Shown in pieces: positions 5,147 through 6,696 of a DNA stretch of 6,696 nucleotides (its first letter is position 1; every line of letters begins with the position of its first letter). The position numbers and the translations under genes are program-made. The notes beneath the pieces are model-generated. The model was not told the origin of the DNA, ran no database searches, and saw only the letters and a list, made by a program, of their open reading frames with translations. The stretch lies in NCBI GenBank assembly GCA_964497925.1, contig CAZCFE010000027.1, forward strand, positions 1 to 6,696, written 5' to 3'. This DNA comes from CAIYWZ01 sp964497925 (GTDB lineage: Bacteria; Pseudomonadota; Alphaproteobacteria; CAIYWZ01).

Positions 5147-5836
5147 ATGCGCGTTTTACTCATCGAAGACGATCCATCAATCTCAAAAGGTATCGAAATG
5201 ATGCTTACATCTGAAGGGTTTGTGGTAGATATTACAGATCTTGGGGAAGAGGGAGTTGAAATTGGAAAGCTTTATGATTATGATGCCATCGTTCTTGATC
5301 TGATGCTTCCAGATATTGACGGATATGACGTTTTAAGGCGTTTACGCAATTCCAACATCACAACACCTATTCTGATTTTATCAGGGCTTTCGGCAACCGA
5401 TGAAAAGATCAAAGGGCTTGGATTTGGGGCGGATGATTATTTAACCAAGCCTTTTAGCAAGGGTGAACTTATTGCAAGACTGCAGGCCATTGTAAGGCGT
5501 TCTAAAGGGCATTCAGACTCTGTGATCAAAACAGGCAAACTCACTATCAACCTTCACACACACACAGCTGAAGTTGACGGTAAGGCAGTTCCTTTGACGG
5601 GTAAAGAGTATGCTATTTTAGAGCTTTTATCTGTGCGAAAGGGGTCTACTCTTACAAAAGAAATGTTCTTGAACCATTTATATGGCGGTATGGATGAACC
5701 AGAGCTTAAGATTATTGATGTTTTTATTTGTAAATTGAGAAAAAAGCTACAAAAAGTTCTTAACGGTGAGAATTATATTGAAACTGTATGGGGAAGAGGG
5801 TATGTTTTAAGAGATCCTTCTCGTTACGCGGCGTAA
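5147..5836 (+). CDS. ctrA: Cell-cycle response regulator CtrA (OmpR/PhoB family)
   Basis: CtrA is the master transcription factor of the alphaproteobacterial cell cycle; phosphorylated by the CckA-ChpT relay, it binds TTAA-N7-TTAA boxes. The 229-residue product has a receiver domain (1-117) with the acidic pocket Glu7-Asp8-Asp9, phospho-acceptor Asp51 (IVLDLMLPD), Ser79 and Lys101 (TKPF), then RRSKGHSDSVIKTG (117-130), then a winged-helix DNA-binding domain (about 131-224) with LTGKEYAILELLSVRKG, TLTKEMFLNHLYGGMDEPEL and the recognition helix KIIDVFICKLRKKL, ending TVWGRGYVLRDP. The start at 5147 is set by AAGGAGG 8 bases upstream and by MRVLLIEDD, the usual CtrA beginning; 14 more in-frame codons back to a TTG at 5105 are not used. 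The protein ends in Ala-Ala, matching the ClpXP degradation signal of Caulobacter CtrA. All key residues are intact. Confidence 0.98.
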   Translation: MRVLLIEDDPSISKGIEMMLTSEGFVVDITDLGEEGVEIGKLYDYDAIVLDLMLPDIDGYDVLRRLRNSNITTPILILSGLSATDEKIKGLGFGADDYLTKPFSKGELIARLQAIVRRSKGHSDSVIKTGKLTINLHTHTAEVDGKAVPLTGKEYAILELLSVRKGSTLTKEMFLNHLYGGMDEPELKIIDVFICKLRKKLQKVLNGENYIETVWGRGYVLRDPSRYAA

Positions 5837-5857
5837 AGCTTCGTTTCTTGATGGATT

Positions 5858-5892
5858 AGAAGAAAGAGTTGAGCTTTGCTCCTCTTCCTTCT
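5858..5892 (+). other. RNA hairpin in the ctrA 3' untranslated region
   Basis: AGAAGAAAGAG (5858-5868) pairs with CTCTTCCTTCT (5882-5892) with one mismatch, and an inner stem GAGC (5871-5874) / GCTC (5878-5881) closes a TTT loop. No T run follows; the terminator stem starts 2 bases later. It may stabilise the 3' end of the ctrA mRNA. Confidence 0.45.
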
Positions 5893-5893
5893 T

Positions 5894-5930
5894 AAAGGGG
5901 CAGACAATTAGGGGGATCTGCCCCTTTTTT
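5894..5930 (+). terminator. Intrinsic terminator of ctrA
   Basis: AAAGGGGCAGA (5894-5904) pairs perfectly with TCTGCCCCTTT (5917-5927), an 11-base-pair stem with a 12-base loop, followed by TTTTTT (5925-5930). On the minus strand the stem is followed by only three Ts, so any effect on the converging 84-residue gene would be weaker. Confidence 0.93.
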
Positions 5931-5936
5931 ATTGTC

Positions 5937-6191
5937 TTAATCCAGTCCCCTTAATGTATTGCTGCGAGCTTTTCGTGGTTTTGCGATGACTGGTACGTCT
6001 GGATATGCTTCAATTTCTTTTTTTACCCGTTTTGATGGGACTTGATTTAATGTAAATAAAAGCTCTCTTCTTGCCATTTTTAAATTACGCAATTCTCTTT
6101 CATCATCTTTATCGCTAATAGATAAAACACCAATTTTAATTTCTATTAAATCTAATAAAATTTCCATTGATTTACGGGTAATTGTATCCAT
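5937..6191 (-). CDS. 84-residue charged helical protein, unknown function, possible CtrA target
   Basis: The start at 6191 is fixed by AAAGGAG (6199-6205) 7 bases upstream. The product is cytoplasmic (no signal peptide), with a predicted long helix or coiled coil in residues 1-50 (MDTITRKSMEILLDLIEIKI, then ERELRNLKMARRELLFTLNQ) and a basic, Pro-containing tail (KPRKARSNTLRGLD). No catalytic motif or Cys is present. It converges on ctrA, its stop lying 6 bases from the end of the ctrA terminator. A TTAA-N7-TTAA box lies 78 bases upstream of its start, so it may belong to the CtrA regulon. I do not recognise a family. A small dimeric regulator or adaptor is possible, but nothing in the sequence settles it. 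The strong ribosome binding site and its spacing make it a real gene. Confidence 0.78.
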   Translation of the reverse strand: MDTITRKSMEILLDLIEIKIGVLSISDKDDERELRNLKMARRELLFTLNQVPSKRVKKEIEAYPDVPVIAKPRKARSNTLRGLD

Positions 6192-6268
6192 GTCTTTTCT
6201 CCTTTAATCTATTAATCTTTTAAATGGTTCCTTTTTTCTTCCATGTATTAAGGTTTACATCATAGGAG

Positions 6269-6283
6269 TTAAAACTCCCTTAA
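6269..6283. promoter_or_regulatory. CtrA-type box in the divergent spacer, nearer the 84-residue gene
   Basis: TTAA (6269-6272), seven bases AACTCCC, TTAA (6280-6283). The box is symmetric, so it can serve either strand. On the minus strand it is followed by TATGAT (6259-6264, 5 of 6 to the -10 consensus) and by TTAATA further on; either could make a promoter with the box at the -35 position. It overlaps the dyad GGAGTT-AA-AACTCC (6265-6278). Confidence 0.5.
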
Positions 6284-6320
6284 AACTAATCAAAAAAATA
6301 AAAAAAAATATTTTCTTCAA

Positions 6321-6335
6321 TTAATCAAATATTAA
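6321..6335. promoter_or_regulatory. Second CtrA-type box in the divergent spacer, nearer the right-edge gene
   Basis: TTAA (6321-6324), seven bases TCAAATA, TTAA (6332-6335). It lies 91 bases before the ATG at 6427. The flanks are very AT-rich, so chance is a stronger alternative here than for the box before ctrA. Confidence 0.38.
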
Positions 6336-6426
6336 AACTTTTGCTTGAGTATCACATGTGGACCATTACTGGCATATTGATAAATTTTGAAGAAAAGATA
6401 CTGTAAATGACTATTTGGAGGGAACC

Positions 6427-6696
6427 ATGTCACACATTAAAACAACATATGGCGTAAAGAATATAAAAATAAAAAAAACACCGCAAGCCTTTTTAGTAAA
6501 AGATAAAGGTGGGAAATTGTTGTTAAACAAGGAAAGAAGCATACTCCCTATTTCAAATTATGCTAAAAAAACAATGGATTTTTATTCATATTCATCCGTG
6601 ATGTTAATTGCAACATTGATGCCTTTTTCTAACTGTACAGCAGCCTTTGCATCGACAGTGGCAGTATCTGGGGGTGTGGATGTGGTGAGGCCGGAA
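6427..6696 (+). CDS. Exported, probably surface protein with long N-terminal extension (partial, 3' end outside window)
   Basis: Ninety open codons run to the right edge. The ATG has GGAGG (6417-6421) 5 bases upstream, a strong site; an internal ATG at codon 50 has none. Residues 1-49 are hydrophilic and Lys-rich (MSHIKTTYGVKNIKIKKTPQ and on), followed by a hydrophobic core SSVMLIATLMPFSNCTAAFA (56-75), which ends in a good signal-peptidase site, and then STVAVSGGVDVV, Ser/Gly/Val-rich like the beginning of an autotransporter or beta-helical passenger. The layout resembles the long signal peptides of large autotransporters and adhesins, although the N-terminal part does not match the known ESPR consensus that I can recall. 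Function and full length cannot be told from this window. A CtrA-type box lies upstream. Confidence 0.7.
   Translation, partial: MSHIKTTYGVKNIKIKKTPQAFLVKDKGGKLLLNKERSILPISNYAKKTMDFYSYSSVMLIATLMPFSNCTAAFASTVAVSGGVDVVRPE

Noticed and set aside
6353..6360. CACATGTG palindrome
   Set aside because: It is an isolated 8-base palindrome with no second copy or known link to the neighbouring genes.
1..6696. Mobile elements, CRISPR arrays, prophage genes, attachment sites
   Set aside because: I looked for transposase or integrase motifs, direct repeats with regular spacing and terminal inverted repeats, and saw none. The tRNA-Leu has an intact 3' end and no second copy of that end in the window.

Overview
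The window looks like a piece of chromosome from a low-GC alphaproteobacterium, probably host-associated. The strongest marker is a full-length CtrA cell-cycle response regulator at 5147-5836. The rest of the core set is alphaproteobacterial-type SecB, the tRNA uridine-34 hydroxylase TrhO and a class II tRNA-Leu(UAA). The AT-rich composition together with CtrA suggests a Holosporales- or Rickettsiales-like lineage, but that placement is inference. About half of the genes encode proteins with signal peptides that I cannot assign to a known family, as is common in intracellular symbionts and parasites.

Layout. 1-1361 (minus) is the 5' part of a large predicted surface lipoprotein that runs off the left edge; it starts at GTG and was found by reading the minus strand directly. 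A divergent spacer of about 0.2-0.3 kb follows, then a two-gene plus-strand operon of small exported proteins (1657-1881 and 1889-2422) closed by a hairpin terminator (2433-2468). Converging on it from the right is a minus-strand unit: promoter, tRNA-Leu (4012-3928), secB (3887-3402) and trhO (3397-2474). Diverging from the tRNA promoter is a good sigma70-type promoter (4108-4136) for an unknown 185-residue exported protein (4202-4759), ended by a long hairpin terminator (4769-4821).

The 387-base stretch 4760-5146 has no conventional gene. It holds that terminator, a 23-codon hydrophobic ORF with a strong ribosome binding site (4906-4977), and the ctrA control region with a TTAA-N7-TTAA CtrA box. 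ctrA follows, with two tandem 3' hairpins, the second a textbook terminator. Converging on ctrA is an 84-residue unknown protein gene (6191-5937, minus). The right edge carries the start of a plus-strand gene for an exported protein with a long N-terminal extension (6427 to beyond 6696).

How it fits together. SecB keeps exported precursors unfolded for the Sec system, and the window is rich in exported proteins. CtrA probably regulates itself, and two more TTAA-N7-TTAA boxes lie in the spacer between the 84-residue gene and the right-edge surface-protein gene. The locus may therefore be a small CtrA regulatory cluster linking the cell cycle to surface-protein expression. That link is inference: the box sequences are seen directly, but their use is not.
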